A DNA stretch of 64,000 nucleotides from contig NZ_CP063657.1 in assembly GCF_015209745.1 (NCBI RefSeq), forward strand, positions 2,418,001 to 2,482,000, given 5' to 3'. The notes beneath the pieces are model-generated. The model worked only from the letters and a program-made list of their open reading frames with translations. It made no database searches and had not been told where the DNA came from. Shown here in pieces: positions 32,745-41,897 of the stretch; within the stretch, counting starts at the first letter, position 1, and the number at the start of each line of letters is the position of its first letter. The position numbers and the translations under genes were made by a program. This stretch comes from Lysobacter avium (lineage in GTDB: Bacteria; Pseudomonadota; Gammaproteobacteria; Xanthomonadales; Xanthomonadaceae).

Positions 32745-33386
32745 TTAAGGGGCGGTGGCGAGCTGGGTGTCGAGTTGGTCGAGCAGCTTGACCAGCGCGC
32801 TCCAGCGCTTGGGCAGGTGCTTGTCCTTGGAGTCGGCCGCGTCAATGAGCACCTGCGCCTGACGGGCGAGCAGACGGCTGGGACCGCAGCTCGGCTCGGT
32901 GCCGCTGACGCGGCGGTCATTGACGGCGAACACCAGCAATTCGTTTTCCTGGAAGGCGGCGGCGCGGTCTTCGGGAACGACCGCGCTCAGCGCGCGTCCC
33001 CACGAGGCGACCACGCGCTCGGCCAGCGCTGCCGGCATGACGGACTCGCGCACCTTCGCCGGCTTGTCGACCTTGAGCGTGCGCTCGATGCCGCCGGGAA
33101 TCGTGGTCATCGCGTCCACGCGCTCGGCGGCGACTGCGGAGCGAACCGTCCACGTCTGGCCATTGGCCGAGCGCACCAGCATCACGCCGGTCTCCTTGCC
33201 GCGCGGGGGCAACCGCACCAGGCTCAATACCGGCGTATCGCCGGCGGCAAACAGCGCTTCCACCGCGGTGCCGTGGTTGCGTGTGGCCGGCGGCCAGCCC
33301 TGCCCGAGATCGATCTGACACTCGCTCTTGGCCAGCGCCAAGGGCGAGACGGCCAGTAGCGCGGCCATTGCGAGCGCGGCTCGCAT
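32745..33386 (-). CDS. Secreted protein of unknown function between aceF and lpdA
   Basis: 213 residues from an ATG that overlaps the aceF stop (ATGA). A clear signal peptide (MRAALAMAALLAVSPLALA) is followed by a soluble domain with two cysteine-bearing regions (KSECQIDLGQGWPP near the start and EPSCGPSRLLARQAQ near residue 165). I recognise no family. The coupling to aceF suggests co-transcription, but a periplasmic product has no obvious part in pyruvate dehydrogenase. A longer frame upstream lies wholly inside aceF. Confidence 0.7.
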   Translation of the reverse strand: MRAALAMAALLAVSPLALAKSECQIDLGQGWPPATRNHGTAVEALFAAGDTPVLSLVRLPPRGKETGVMLVRSANGQTWTVRSAVAAERVDAMTTIPGGIERTLKVDKPAKVRESVMPAALAERVVASWGRALSAVVPEDRAAAFQENELLVFAVNDRRVSGTEPSCGPSRLLARQAQVLIDAADSKDKHLPKRWSALVKLLDQLDTQLATAP

Positions 33387-34876
33387 CACAGCAGCACCCG
33401 CCGCATGTCCGCCAGCAACTGGGCAAGGTAGGTGGTGAATCGCGCGGCCGCAGCACCGTCGATGACGCGGTGGTCGTAGCTCAGCGAGAGCGGCAGCATC
33501 AGGCGCGGCTTGAACTTCTCGCCGTTCCAGACCGGCTGCATGGATGCGCGCGACACGCCCAGGATGGCCACTTCCGGCGCATTCACGATCGGGGTGAATT
33601 TGGTCCCGCCGATGCCGCCCAGCGAGCTGATGGTGAAGCAGCCACCGCTCATCTGCGCCGGCCCCAGCTTGCCCTCGCGCGCCTTGGCGGCCAGCTCGCC
33701 GGTTTCCATGGCGATCTCCATCACGCCCTTGGTGTCGCAATCGCGCACCACCGGCACCACCAGCCCGTTGGGCGTATCGGCCGCGAAGCCGATGTGGAAG
33801 TACTGCTTGAGGACAAGGTTCTCGCCGGTCGCATCCAGGGAGGCGTTGAAGTCGGGGAACTGCTTCAAGGCACTGACGCTGGCCTTCATCAGGAACGCCA
33901 GCATCGTCAGCTTGGTCGCGCCGCCCTTGGCGATGGCGCGCTCGTTTTCCTTGTTGAGCTCGACGCGCAGCTTTTCCAGCTTGGTGATGTCGGCGTCTTC
34001 GAACTGGGTGACGTGCGGGATCATCGCCCAGTTGCGCGAGAGGTTCGCCCCGGAGATCTTCTCGATCCGGCTCAGTTCACGGGTCTCGACCGACCCGAAC
34101 TTCGCGAAGTCGACCTTCGGCCACGGCAGCAGGCTCAGGCCGGCACCGCCGGCACCGGGGGCCGCCGCGGGGGCGCCACCCGACTGCATCGCCTGCTTGA
34201 CGAACTTCTGCACGTCGTCCTTGTTGATCCGGCCGCCGCGCTGGCTGCCTTCCACCTTCATCAGGTCCACGCCGAGCTCGCGCGCGAACAGGCGCACGGC
34301 GGGACTGGCGTAGGGCACCTTGCCCGGCAGCAGCTCGTCGGCGTCGAAGCTCACCGGCGGGGAATGCGGGCCGGCGGCATCATCAGCGGTGGCTGCTTCG
34401 CCGGAGGCATCGTCGCCAGCGCGGGCGATTTCACGCTGCGCCAGCTTGTTGGGAGTGCCGACGTGGTCAGGCTCCACGGCCGTGGCGGTTTCTGCAGTGC
34501 GCGTCTCCTCGGAGGCGGCAGCGGGCTGCGCGCGCGGCGGCTCGGCATCAGCCGTGCCCTTGGCCGCAGACCCCGAAGCGGATTTACCGTCGTCCTTTGC
34601 CGCCTCCTTGTCCGGGGCGGCTGGCTCGCCCGCGGCTTCCGGCTCGATCATCGCGACCACGCTGCCTTCGGCGATCTCATCGCCCACGGCCACCTTCAGT
34701 TCGCGGATCACGCCGGCAAACGGGGAAGGAACCTCCATCGTCGCCTTGTCGGACTCCAGCGTGACCAGGCCCTGGTCCAGCTGCACCGTATCGCCGACCG
34801 CGACGAGCACCTCGATCACCGGCACGCCATCGTATCCGCCGATATCCGGGACGCGCGCTTCCTTCAACTCAGCCAT
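33386..34876 (-). CDS. aceF: Pyruvate dehydrogenase E2 (dihydrolipoamide acetyltransferase)
   Basis: 496 residues. One lipoyl domain (ESDKATMEV, residues about 1-78), a long Ala/Pro-rich linker, the peripheral-subunit-binding domain (ASPAVRLFARELGVDL then GRINKDDVQ), and the catalytic domain ending in SYDHRVIDGAAAARF, where His and Asp are the acetyltransferase residues. It moves acetyl groups from E1 to CoA. The E1 gene aceE is not adjacent: the upstream neighbour is ompW on the other strand. Confidence 0.96.
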   Translation of the reverse strand: MAELKEARVPDIGGYDGVPVIEVLVAVGDTVQLDQGLVTLESDKATMEVPSPFAGVIRELKVAVGDEIAEGSVVAMIEPEAAGEPAAPDKEAAKDDGKSASGSAAKGTADAEPPRAQPAAASEETRTAETATAVEPDHVGTPNKLAQREIARAGDDASGEAATADDAAGPHSPPVSFDADELLPGKVPYASPAVRLFARELGVDLMKVEGSQRGGRINKDDVQKFVKQAMQSGGAPAAAPGAGGAGLSLLPWPKVDFAKFGSVETRELSRIEKISGANLSRNWAMIPHVTQFEDADITKLEKLRVELNKENERAIAKGGATKLTMLAFLMKASVSALKQFPDFNASLDATGENLVLKQYFHIGFAADTPNGLVVPVVRDCDTKGVMEIAMETGELAAKAREGKLGPAQMSGGCFTISSLGGIGGTKFTPIVNAPEVAILGVSRASMQPVWNGEKFKPRLMLPLSLSYDHRVIDGAAAARFTTYLAQLLADMRRVLL

Positions 34877-35321
34877 GTGCGGCTCCGACTAGCACCAAAA
34901 CCCTATTGTGGCCGCTGGCGGCGGGAGGCGCCAATAGTGCCGCCGTGTCGCCAGCGACTCTTTTCGGACTCGGCATCGACGTGGGCACAGGCCAGCGACC
35001 GCGGCGCAGCTAACGGCTCGGGATCTGTTCAGATGTCCGGTGCACTTCGGCGGCCAGGCCCTTGCCGGACCGCAAAGACTCCGCGCGAGTGTCGCAAGCC
35101 ACTGATTATAATCGTTATTCGTCGGCAAAATCGACGTAAACGCGACTTTCACAAGGGCTCCGGCACGCGCGCGGCATCGCTCCGACGGCGCATCGGTGAA
35201 AGTTCCGCGGGACCGGTCGGCTCGCACAAGCCGCATTCATTTTCCGGTGGCTAGGGTGGCCACGCCTGCCGGGCAACCGGCCGGTTCCCCCACAAGTCAA
35301 AAGAAGCTTGGAGAGTTCCCC
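34877..35321. other. Intergenic region between aceF and ompW
   Basis: A 445-bp divergent gap with no convincing gene; frames on both strands are short and featureless. It holds a palindromic GATTATAATC (35104-35113) that can serve as a -10 for either strand. A GGAGAG at 35310-35315 is the ompW ribosome binding site. Confidence 0.5.
35103..35117. promoter_or_regulatory. Weak Fur-box-like or promoter palindrome upstream of ompW
   Basis: TGATTAT-A-ATCGTTA resembles the 7-1-7 Fur pattern (left half 6 of 7, right half 4 of 7), about 205 bp upstream of ompW. The core contains TATAAT on both strands, so a plain promoter is equally likely. Confidence 0.25.
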
Positions 35322-35972
35322 ATGATCCGTTTCCGCCACCTCAGCGTTGCCCTGTTGGGCGCCATGGCCATTGCACCGACCGCCTTCGCCCAGGACACCA
35401 GTTATGACTCGACCAATGACGGCAAGCGCTTCGCCGTGGTTGGTGGCTTTGCCGTCAGCGAGCCGACCAGCGACCCCACCATTGCCGGCGCGAGCACGCA
35501 GTTCGACGGCGGCACCGCCGCGACCCTGAGCGCGAGCTGGTACTTCCACGAGAATTTCGCCGTCGAGGCCTGGGGCGCGGCGGACAAGTTCGACCACCGC
35601 GTGCGCGACGCCAACAACTACAAGATCGGCAGCGTTGAGTCGCAGCCGTATGCCCTGAGCGCCCAGTACCACTTCGGCAACAGCGAGCAGATCGTGCGTC
35701 CGTTCCTGGGCCTGGGTTACTACGAGAGCAACTTCGACAACGAGACGCCCGAGCCGACCGGCCCGCTCGCCGGCCAGCGCATCGGCGTGGAGACCGCCAA
35801 GGGTGCCATGGCGACCGCCGGCCTTGACGTGACCCTGAGCCCGAGCTGGTTCGCCCGCGCCGACCTGCGTTACCTGCACGGCGATTCCGACGTGAAGGTC
35901 AACGGCGACAAGGTCGGCAATGCCAAGCTGAACCCGGTCGTGGTCGGTCTGGGTCTGGGCGTGCGCTTCTAA
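35322..35972 (+). CDS. ompW: OmpW-family outer-membrane protein
   Basis: 216 residues: a signal peptide cut after TAFA, then an eight-stranded barrel ending in the canonical GLGLGVRF with a terminal Phe. Internal features such as ASWYFHENFAVEAWGA and the late NPVVVGLG fit OmpW, which makes a narrow hydrophobic channel in the outer membrane. The ATG at 35322 has a proper ribosome binding site; the upstream in-frame start at 35196 lacks a signal peptide. Confidence 0.92.
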   Translation: MIRFRHLSVALLGAMAIAPTAFAQDTSYDSTNDGKRFAVVGGFAVSEPTSDPTIAGASTQFDGGTAATLSASWYFHENFAVEAWGAADKFDHRVRDANNYKIGSVESQPYALSAQYHFGNSEQIVRPFLGLGYYESNFDNETPEPTGPLAGQRIGVETAKGAMATAGLDVTLSPSWFARADLRYLHGDSDVKVNGDKVGNAKLNPVVVGLGLGVRF

Positions 35973-36050
35973 GGCGTTCCCGGAAAAGACCGATCCATTC
36001 GTTATGGGTTGATCGTGCCGCTGCCGTTCCGGACCGTCGGGGTCCCGGCG

Positions 36051-36965
36051 TCAGCGCATGATCCGCGGCGGGCCTTCGGGCCCGTCGTCGTGTGTGTCTT
36101 CCGCGCGCACGCGCTCGCGGCGCAGCATGTAAAGCCCGCTGGCAACGATGATGCCCGCCCCCAGCCAGGTGATCGCGTCCGGCAACACGCCCCAGATGGT
36201 GACGTCCAGCAGCACGACCCATACCAGGCCGGTGTACTCCAGCGGTGCCAGCAGGGATGCGGAGCCGGAGCGGAATGCCGCGGTGATCGCGTACTGGCCG
36301 ATCGCGCCTGCGAGTCCGGTTCCCACGATGATCCACGCATGTTCGGCCCGCAGCGGCACCCAGTTGGGCCACGCCAGCGCACCGGCGCCGATGGACAGCA
36401 TCACCAGCAGCCACACGATCATCGAGGCATTCGAGTCCGTGCGTGCCAGCACCCGCACCGTGATCGCGCTGACCGCGTAGCCGGTCGCCGCCAGCAGCAC
36501 GGCCAGCGCCGCCCAGCTGAACATGCCCTCGCCGCTCGGTCGCAGCAGCACCAGCATCCCGACCATGCCGATGGCAATCGCGGTCCATCGCCGCGGCCCC
36601 ACCTTCTCGCCCAGCACGGGCACCGACAACGCCGTGATCAGCAGCGGGGCCACGAAGTAGATCGAGTAGCCCGTGGTCAGCGGCAGGGTGCGCAGCGCAA
36701 ACGCAAACGATGCGGTCATGCCAATACCGATCGCGCCGCGCAGCAGGTGCAAGGGCCAGCGCACCCGCAGCAACGGGCGCAGGCCGCTTGTCGCCATCAC
36801 CCAGACCAGGATGAAGGGCAGCGAGGCTGCCCCGCGCAGCGCCGCGACCTGCATCGCCGGATAGGTCCCGGCCAATGCCTTCAACCCGGCGTCCATGAAT
36901 GCAAACGTCGCCACTGCCAGCAGCATCATCACCGGCGCTGGCACCCGGACCGGGAACACGGTCAT
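36051..36965 (-). CDS. EamA/DMT-superfamily transporter
   Basis: 304 residues with ten hydrophobic helices arranged as two EamA repeats (the first with MQVAALRGAASLPFIL, the second with GQYAITAAFRSGSASLLAPLEYTGLVWVVLLD). Such drug/metabolite transporters move small polar solutes across the inner membrane; the substrate cannot be read from sequence. It is convergent with ompW and 34 bp past the stop of the zinc dehydrogenase gene on the same strand. Confidence 0.9.
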   Translation of the reverse strand: MTVFPVRVPAPVMMLLAVATFAFMDAGLKALAGTYPAMQVAALRGAASLPFILVWVMATSGLRPLLRVRWPLHLLRGAIGIGMTASFAFALRTLPLTTGYSIYFVAPLLITALSVPVLGEKVGPRRWTAIAIGMVGMLVLLRPSGEGMFSWAALAVLLAATGYAVSAITVRVLARTDSNASMIVWLLVMLSIGAGALAWPNWVPLRAEHAWIIVGTGLAGAIGQYAITAAFRSGSASLLAPLEYTGLVWVVLLDVTIWGVLPDAITWLGAGIIVASGLYMLRRERVRAEDTHDDGPEGPPRIMR

Positions 36966-36999
36966 GGATGCGCTGCCCGCGCCGGCCCAGCGGCCGCGG

Positions 37000-38052
37000 T
37001 CATTCGCGCAGGCTGGCGATGTCGATGACGAAGCGGTAGCGCACGTCCGCCTTGAGCATGCGCTCGTAGGCGGTCTCGATCTGATCGATGTTGATCAGCT
37101 CGATATCCGCCGCGATGCCGTGCTCGGCGCAGAAGTCGAGCATCTCCTGGGTCTCGCGGATGCCGCCGATCAGCGAGCCCGAGAGCTTGCGCCGCTGCAT
37201 GATCAACGCGCCCGCCGCAACCGGTACCGGCTCGTCGGGGATGCCCAGCAGCACCATCGAGCCGTCGAACTTCAGCAGGCCGAGGTAGGCGTTGTAGTCG
37301 TGGGGGGCGGAGACCGTATCGATGATCAGGTCGAAGCGGCGCGCGAGCTTCTTGAACGTGGCCGGGTCACGGGTCGCCTCGAAGTCGTGCGCGCCCAGCT
37401 CCAGCGCCGCCTCGCGCTTGGACTCCGAGGTGCTGAGCACGGTCACCCGGGCGCCCATCGCCGCTGCCAGCTTGACCGCCATGTGGCCCAGGCCGCCCAG
37501 GCCCACCACCGCCACGTCGTGACCGGCGCGGACGCCGAACTGGCGCAGCGGCGAATAGGTCGTGATGCCGGCGCACAGCAGGGGTGCGGCGCGGTCCAGC
37601 GACAGCGCGTCGGGGATGTCCAGCACGAAATCCTGACTCACGGTGATGCGCGTCGAATAGCCGCCGTAGGTCGGCGAGCCGTCATCGCGCTCACGGGAGT
37701 TGTAGGTCCCGGTCATGCCTTCGACGCAGTACTGCTCCTCGCCGGCCTTGCACTGCGCACAGTGGCGGCAGGAATCGACGAAACAGCCCACTCCCACCGC
37801 ATCGCCGACCTTGAACCGCTCCACGCCCTCGCCCACCTGGGCGACGCGTCCGACGATCTCGTGGCCGGGCACCATCGGGAAGATCCCGTTGCCGCCCCAC
37901 TGCGCGCGCACCTGGTGCAGGTCGGAGTGGCAGACACCGCAATACGCGATGTCGATGAGCACCTCGCCGGCACGCGGCTCGCGGCGCTCGATGGTGAAGG
38001 GCGCCAGCGGCGACTGGCCGTCGGGGGCGGCGTAGGCGGGGGTCTTGAGCAT
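37000..38052 (-). CDS. Zinc-dependent NAD(P) alcohol dehydrogenase
   Basis: 350 residues of the medium-chain dehydrogenase family, nearest to YahK/cinnamyl-alcohol-type enzymes. Catalytic zinc residues are Cys38 and the His64-Glu65 pair; the structural zinc is held by Cys95, Cys98, Cys101 and Cys109. The Rossmann motif GLGGLGHMAVKLA is present. It reduces aldehydes or oxidises alcohols with NADP(H). Transcribed toward the EamA gene, 34 bp away. Confidence 0.93.
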   Translation of the reverse strand: MLKTPAYAAPDGQSPLAPFTIERREPRAGEVLIDIAYCGVCHSDLHQVRAQWGGNGIFPMVPGHEIVGRVAQVGEGVERFKVGDAVGVGCFVDSCRHCAQCKAGEEQYCVEGMTGTYNSRERDDGSPTYGGYSTRITVSQDFVLDIPDALSLDRAAPLLCAGITTYSPLRQFGVRAGHDVAVVGLGGLGHMAVKLAAAMGARVTVLSTSESKREAALELGAHDFEATRDPATFKKLARRFDLIIDTVSAPHDYNAYLGLLKFDGSMVLLGIPDEPVPVAAGALIMQRRKLSGSLIGGIRETQEMLDFCAEHGIAADIELINIDQIETAYERMLKADVRYRFVIDIASLRE

Positions 38053-38236
38053 GGAATGGCTCGCATCGGCGTGGGTTGGCCAGTGTAGACCCGCCTGTCC
38101 GCAGCGACGATCACCAACCCGCGCGGCGGGGCCCGGCGTGCGCGACGGCGTCTGCGCTACCCTTGATCGCTACAAACCTGGCTGCACCTCACGCCTGCTT
38201 CCACCCCACGCCTGCTTCCACCCACGGAGTACCGCA

Positions 38237-38719
38237 ATGCCTTCCTTCGACGTCATCTCCGAAGTCGACAACCACGAACTCACCAACGCGGTCGACCAGG
38301 CCAGCCGTGAGCTGACCACGCGCTTCGACTTCAAGGGCGTGGACGCCAGTTTCAGCCTGGAGGACGAGGTGATCTCGATGTCGGCACCCAGCGACTTCCA
38401 GCTGCAGCAGATGACCGACATCCTGCGCGCGCGGCTGATCGCCCGCGGCATCGACGCGCGCTGCCTGGAGTTTGGCGACATCGAGACGAACCTGGCCGGT
38501 GCGCGGCAGAAGATCAGCGTCAAGCAGGGCATCGAGCGCGAACTGGCCAAGAAGATCCAGACCGCGCTGAAGGAATCCAAGATCAAGGTCGACAGCCAGA
38601 TCAACGGCGACAAGCTGCGTGTCAACGGCAAGAAGCGCGATGACCTGCAGGCCGCGATGGCGCTGCTGAAGGGCGGCGAGTTCGAGCGTCCGCTGCAGTT
38701 CGACAACTTCCGCGACTGA
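38237..38719 (+). CDS. YajQ-family nucleotide/c-di-GMP-binding protein
   Basis: 160 residues: the start PSFDVISEVDNHELTNAVDQA and the end GGEFERPLQFDNFRD are signatures of YajQ. The fold is a pair of ferredoxin-like domains. In Xanthomonas campestris the homologue XC_3703 binds cyclic di-GMP and controls virulence genes. The ATG at 38237 is the family start; the longer frame from 38045 overlaps the promoter of the dehydrogenase. Confidence 0.93.
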   Translation: MPSFDVISEVDNHELTNAVDQASRELTTRFDFKGVDASFSLEDEVISMSAPSDFQLQQMTDILRARLIARGIDARCLEFGDIETNLAGARQKISVKQGIERELAKKIQTALKESKIKVDSQINGDKLRVNGKKRDDLQAAMALLKGGEFERPLQFDNFRD

Positions 38720-38723
38720 GTGC

Positions 38724-39263
38724 ATGCCTGCCGAGGACCCGATTGCCGCGACCCGTCGCTGGCTGCAGCGCGCGGTGATCGGCCTGAACCTGTGCCCGTT
38801 CGCCAAGGCGGTGCAGGTGAAGGACCAGATCCGCTACGTGGTCAGCGAGGCGGATACGCCCGATGCGCTGCTGGCCGACCTGGCCGATGAGCTGCTGTGG
38901 CTGCACGAGGCGGATCCGGAGGTGGTCGATACGACCCTGCTGATCCACCCCCGGGTGCTCGCCGATTTTGCCGACTACAACGATTTCCTCGACCAGGTCG
39001 ACGCCGCGATCGATGCCCTGGGACTGGAGGGCGAGATCCAGGTGGCGAGCTTCCATCCGGACTACCGGTTCGCAGGCAGCGACTTCGACGACGTTGCCAA
39101 TTGCACCAACCGCTCGCCCTACCCGATGCTGCACCTGCTGCGCGAGGAGAGCATCGACCGAGCGGTGGAGGCGTTCCCGGACCCGGAGGAAATTGTCGAG
39201 CGCAATATCGCCCGGCTTGAGCGGCTCGGGCTGGAAGGGTACAGGCGGCTGCTAGAGGATTAG
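38724..39263 (+). CDS. DUF1415 family protein
   Basis: 179 residues beginning 4 bp after yajQ. It contains the DUF1415 hallmarks: GLNLCPFAKAV, HPRVLADFADYNDFLD, EIQVASFHPDYRFAG and CTNRSPYPMLHLLRE. Function unknown; no metal or signal features beyond the conserved Cys and His residues. Cotranscription with yajQ is likely. Confidence 0.92.
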   Translation: MPAEDPIAATRRWLQRAVIGLNLCPFAKAVQVKDQIRYVVSEADTPDALLADLADELLWLHEADPEVVDTTLLIHPRVLADFADYNDFLDQVDAAIDALGLEGEIQVASFHPDYRFAGSDFDDVANCTNRSPYPMLHLLREESIDRAVEAFPDPEEIVERNIARLERLGLEGYRRLLED

Positions 39264-39299
39264 TACACCAGCAAAAAGCAATGGTGGGTGGTTGAAGAA

Positions 39300-39323
39300 C
39301 CGTGCGACCTCGAGGTCGCACGG
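39300..39323. repeat. 24-bp perfect palindrome between convergent genes
   Basis: CCGTGCGACCTC is followed directly by its reverse complement GAGGTCGCACGG, with no spacer. It lies between the stops of the DUF1415 and hemerythrin genes. It would make a strong hairpin on either strand, but neither side has a T-run, so it is either an atypical bidirectional terminator or a protein-binding site. Confidence 0.6.
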
Positions 39324-39332
39324 CACCCCCAA

Positions 39333-39857
39333 TCAGCCGGCCGGCGGCGGGTTGGTCTTGTTGGCCTCGGCGCCCTTGCGCAGCGCCTTCTCCACGGCCT
39401 TGGCGGCCGCCGGCGTGCCTTTCCATTCCTTGTACTGCGCGTCCAGCTGCGCACGTTCCTCGGTGCTGAACATGGACCGCGCCATCTTGAACATCGTGTC
39501 TTCTTCCTCGGTGGCGTGGTGGTCAACGAACTCGCCCAACACCTTGGCCCGGCCGGCGAACTCGGTGGTGGTCGGCGACGCGGCTTCCAGGTCGGGAAGC
39601 ACGCGCAACTCCACGGCACGGTGCTCGGCCACGGCTTCAGCGTGGGTCTTGCGCCCATCGCGGTCGGCGCGCTTCTTGAACTCCGGATAGAAGACTTCTT
39701 CCTCCCACACCGCATGCGGAATCAGGCCCTGCTTGATCTTTTCGAGCAACTCCATCCGTCCTTTTTCGGCGCGCTCGGTGGTGTCTTCCATCTTCTTGAA
39801 CAGGTCGCGCAGATGGTCGTGTTCTTCCTTCAGGGTTTTGAGGATGTCGTCTGCCAT
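39333..39857 (-). CDS. Hemerythrin-HHE domain protein
   Basis: 174 residues, helical. Iron-ligand residues of the four-helix bundle are visible: His in EEHDHLRDLF, His-x-x-x-Glu in PHAVWEEEVF, His in AEHRAVELRVLP, and HHATEEEDTMF. The last 45 residues are charged and Ala-rich. Such proteins bind a di-iron centre and act in oxygen or nitric-oxide sensing or scavenging, which would suit a denitrifier. Confidence 0.9.
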   Translation of the reverse strand: MADDILKTLKEEHDHLRDLFKKMEDTTERAEKGRMELLEKIKQGLIPHAVWEEEVFYPEFKKRADRDGRKTHAEAVAEHRAVELRVLPDLEAASPTTTEFAGRAKVLGEFVDHHATEEEDTMFKMARSMFSTEERAQLDAQYKEWKGTPAAAKAVEKALRKGAEANKTNPPPAG

Positions 39858-39966
39858 GGGGGTCTCCGTAATGGTCGGGGTGATAGATCGAACTGATGGG
39901 CAACGGCGCGGGCGCGCCCGCCAACACTGGAATGGCTGCGGTGAAATGGCGGTGATTTGGGGTCAG

Positions 39967-40614
39967 CTACGAATGTGCATCCACACGGTCTGCCGTGACG
40001 CCCGGCTCCGCTGTCGCCGGTGGATCCTTGCCACCCGGAACGCGCAGGTAATCAATGAGGTCGCGTTTCCCGGGCTTGGAGTCGTTCAGGACGACGGTGA
40101 TTTCACCGGTGACCTCCAGGATCGCCAGTTCGACCTGGGACAACGCTCTCGCGCCGTTCTGGCGGAGGATGGCGTAGAGCTCGCGACGCGTGGTGCGCTC
40201 GCGCTTCAAGGTCGCCATGTCGATCTCGCCGTCCTGGACCAGCACGCAGGGGCGTGATTCCAGATAGTCGCGGAACTTCCGCGAGTGGCTGGCCGACTTC
40301 TCGATGGCGATCGTCAGGCCGGTGACGCCAACCAGTACCATCGCCGCGTAGCCGATGGATATCTCGGGATATAGCATCACGTCGCCCGCCGCGGATCCCA
40401 GCGCCACCATCAGCAATTGCTGCATCGGGCTGAGGTTCTGTTGGCCGCGCTTGCCAAGAATGTGGACAACCAGCAGCAGCAGCGCAATCAACATCAGGAT
40501 GCGAACTGCAATTTCCGCGTAGAAAAGCGGGGGATACGGTCCAAACAACAGGCGGCCCCACTCCAGCGGCGTTACGTCATTACCCACCGCGCTGCTCCTC
40601 AGATGCCGGACCAA
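39967..40614 (-). CDS. DUF421 (YetF-like) membrane protein
   Basis: 215 residues. Two or three N-terminal membrane helices (RILMLIALLLLVVHILGKRG, then IGYAAMVLVGVTGLT) are followed by the soluble DUF421 domain (SRKFRDYLESRPCVLVQDGEID, then MATLKRERTTRRELYAILRQNG). Function unknown. A GTG start nine codons in is possible. Confidence 0.85.
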   Translation of the reverse strand: MVRHLRSSAVGNDVTPLEWGRLLFGPYPPLFYAEIAVRILMLIALLLLVVHILGKRGQQNLSPMQQLLMVALGSAAGDVMLYPEISIGYAAMVLVGVTGLTIAIEKSASHSRKFRDYLESRPCVLVQDGEIDMATLKRERTTRRELYAILRQNGARALSQVELAILEVTGEITVVLNDSKPGKRDLIDYLRVPGGKDPPATAEPGVTADRVDAHS

Positions 40615-40634
40615 TGCCGGCGGCTCAGCAAGCT

Positions 40635-40814
40635 TCAGTCACCGCTTTTCGAACCACCGCCCTTTTTGCCGCCTCCGTCCTGCTTGTTGACGGTGGCCCA
40701 GGCGATGCGTTCGGCTTCCTTCTCGCTCTTGCCTTCCTTTTTCTCGCTTTCTTCGATGTGTTCGGCCTGGCGCTTCTGCTTGTCGGTATAGCTCGACTTG
40801 TCTCCGCGGGGCAT
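40635..40814 (-). CDS. Small charged conserved protein
   Basis: 59 residues, starting MPRGDKSSYTDKQKRQAEH, then EAERIAWATVNKQDGGGKK. An AGGAGG lies 8 nt upstream of the ATG at 40814; the GTG three codons earlier lies on the Shine-Dalgarno itself and is rejected. This Lys/Glu-rich motif (sometimes annotated as a plasmid-stabilisation or KGG-like stress protein) is common in proteobacteria; the function is unknown. Confidence 0.75.
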   Translation of the reverse strand: MPRGDKSSYTDKQKRQAEHIEESEKKEGKSEKEAERIAWATVNKQDGGGKKGGGSKSGD

Positions 40815-40884
40815 CTTGAACACCTCCTGATGTGCAGAAGGCCCCCCGCCCGGAAGCGGGGAGCCGGATGATCAGCTCACTGGA

Positions 40885-41667
40885 TCAGCGGCCGTCGCCA
40901 TCAAAGTCGCCCGGCAGGGCGCGTTCGACGTTGTGCCACGCATCGCGGACCGCGTGCTTGGCCTCGCTCCAGCCCATGCGTGACGTGGACTTGGCGTTGT
41001 CCCAGCGGTTGCCCAACTCGGCTTCGAGGTTGTCGTCCCACTCGCGGTTCGGATGTGCGCTGCGAGCCTGCGTGCCATAGCGGTAGGCAGGCCGGTAATC
41101 GTTGTCGTAGTCGTACTCGGGCTTGTAGTAAACGGCGTTCTTGTACTGGTCGCGGTAGTAATTGTCCGTCGCGCCGTAGGTGCGGTAGGTGCGGTCGCTG
41201 CGATCAAATGCATCGCGGGTGGCGTCCTTGGCCTCTTCCCAGGAAAGGCGCGACTTGGCCTTGGCCTTTTCCCAGCCGCTGCGGATGTCCTGCTCCAGCG
41301 AATCGTCCCACTTGCGATCGGCGTACTGGCTGCGCACGGTGTTGCCGTACTCGTAGGCCGGCGCGTAATCGTCGTCGTAGTTGTACTGCGGGTTGGCGTA
41401 AGGACGGTTGCTGTATTCGTTGCGCCAATAATCGTGTTCGCCGGTCGGGTCGATACTCTCGGCAACGCTCTTGCCGGCGCTCGCGCCAGCCAGCGTGCCG
41501 ACCGCGCCGCCCACCAGCATGCCGATCGGGCCAAACAGTGCGCCGATGCCGGCACCTGCTGCTGCACCGCCGACGCCGCCGACACCCACGCCGACCGGGT
41601 GTGAGCCGGGGGCCTTGGTAATCGGATCGCGGTTCATGTCACGGGTTTCGTTGGGGTCCTTCGTCAT
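40885..41667 (-). CDS. Glycine-zipper protein with two long tandem repeats
   Basis: 260 residues. A short polar N-terminus is followed by a glycine-zipper stretch (residues about 25-65, GVGVGGVGGAAAGAGIG then GALFGPIGMLVGGAVG) and two tandem repeats of about 78 residues. Each repeat starts with a YWR/YYRxxY block, carries YDxDYxPAYxYG, then WDDxLE and ends with an SRxxWxEAKxAxRDA helix. No signal peptide is obvious, so the zipper may insert in or span a membrane. The function is unknown. A longer frame to 41883 adds an unlikely N-terminus. Confidence 0.8.
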   Translation of the reverse strand: MTKDPNETRDMNRDPITKAPGSHPVGVGVGGVGGAAAGAGIGALFGPIGMLVGGAVGTLAGASAGKSVAESIDPTGEHDYWRNEYSNRPYANPQYNYDDDYAPAYEYGNTVRSQYADRKWDDSLEQDIRSGWEKAKAKSRLSWEEAKDATRDAFDRSDRTYRTYGATDNYYRDQYKNAVYYKPEYDYDNDYRPAYRYGTQARSAHPNREWDDNLEAELGNRWDNAKSTSRMGWSEAKHAVRDAWHNVERALPGDFDGDGR

Positions 41668-41897
41668 CGGTATGTCCTCGTTCGGTTGGCCGCGGCAGCG
41701 CCGCTGGTGCAAACGAAATTGACACCGCCCGCGTCGTGACCGCGTGCAAGAAATGTCAGGGTCATGCGAAGCGTTCACGAAAAGTCCGGCGAAAGGTCTT
41801 TCGCAGAACCCGGCACGAAAACGCCCTTTCGTACAGTGGTGGCCGCACAGCTGGCGTAGCAGGATCGAGCGACAACCGCACACTTCTGGAGTACGCC

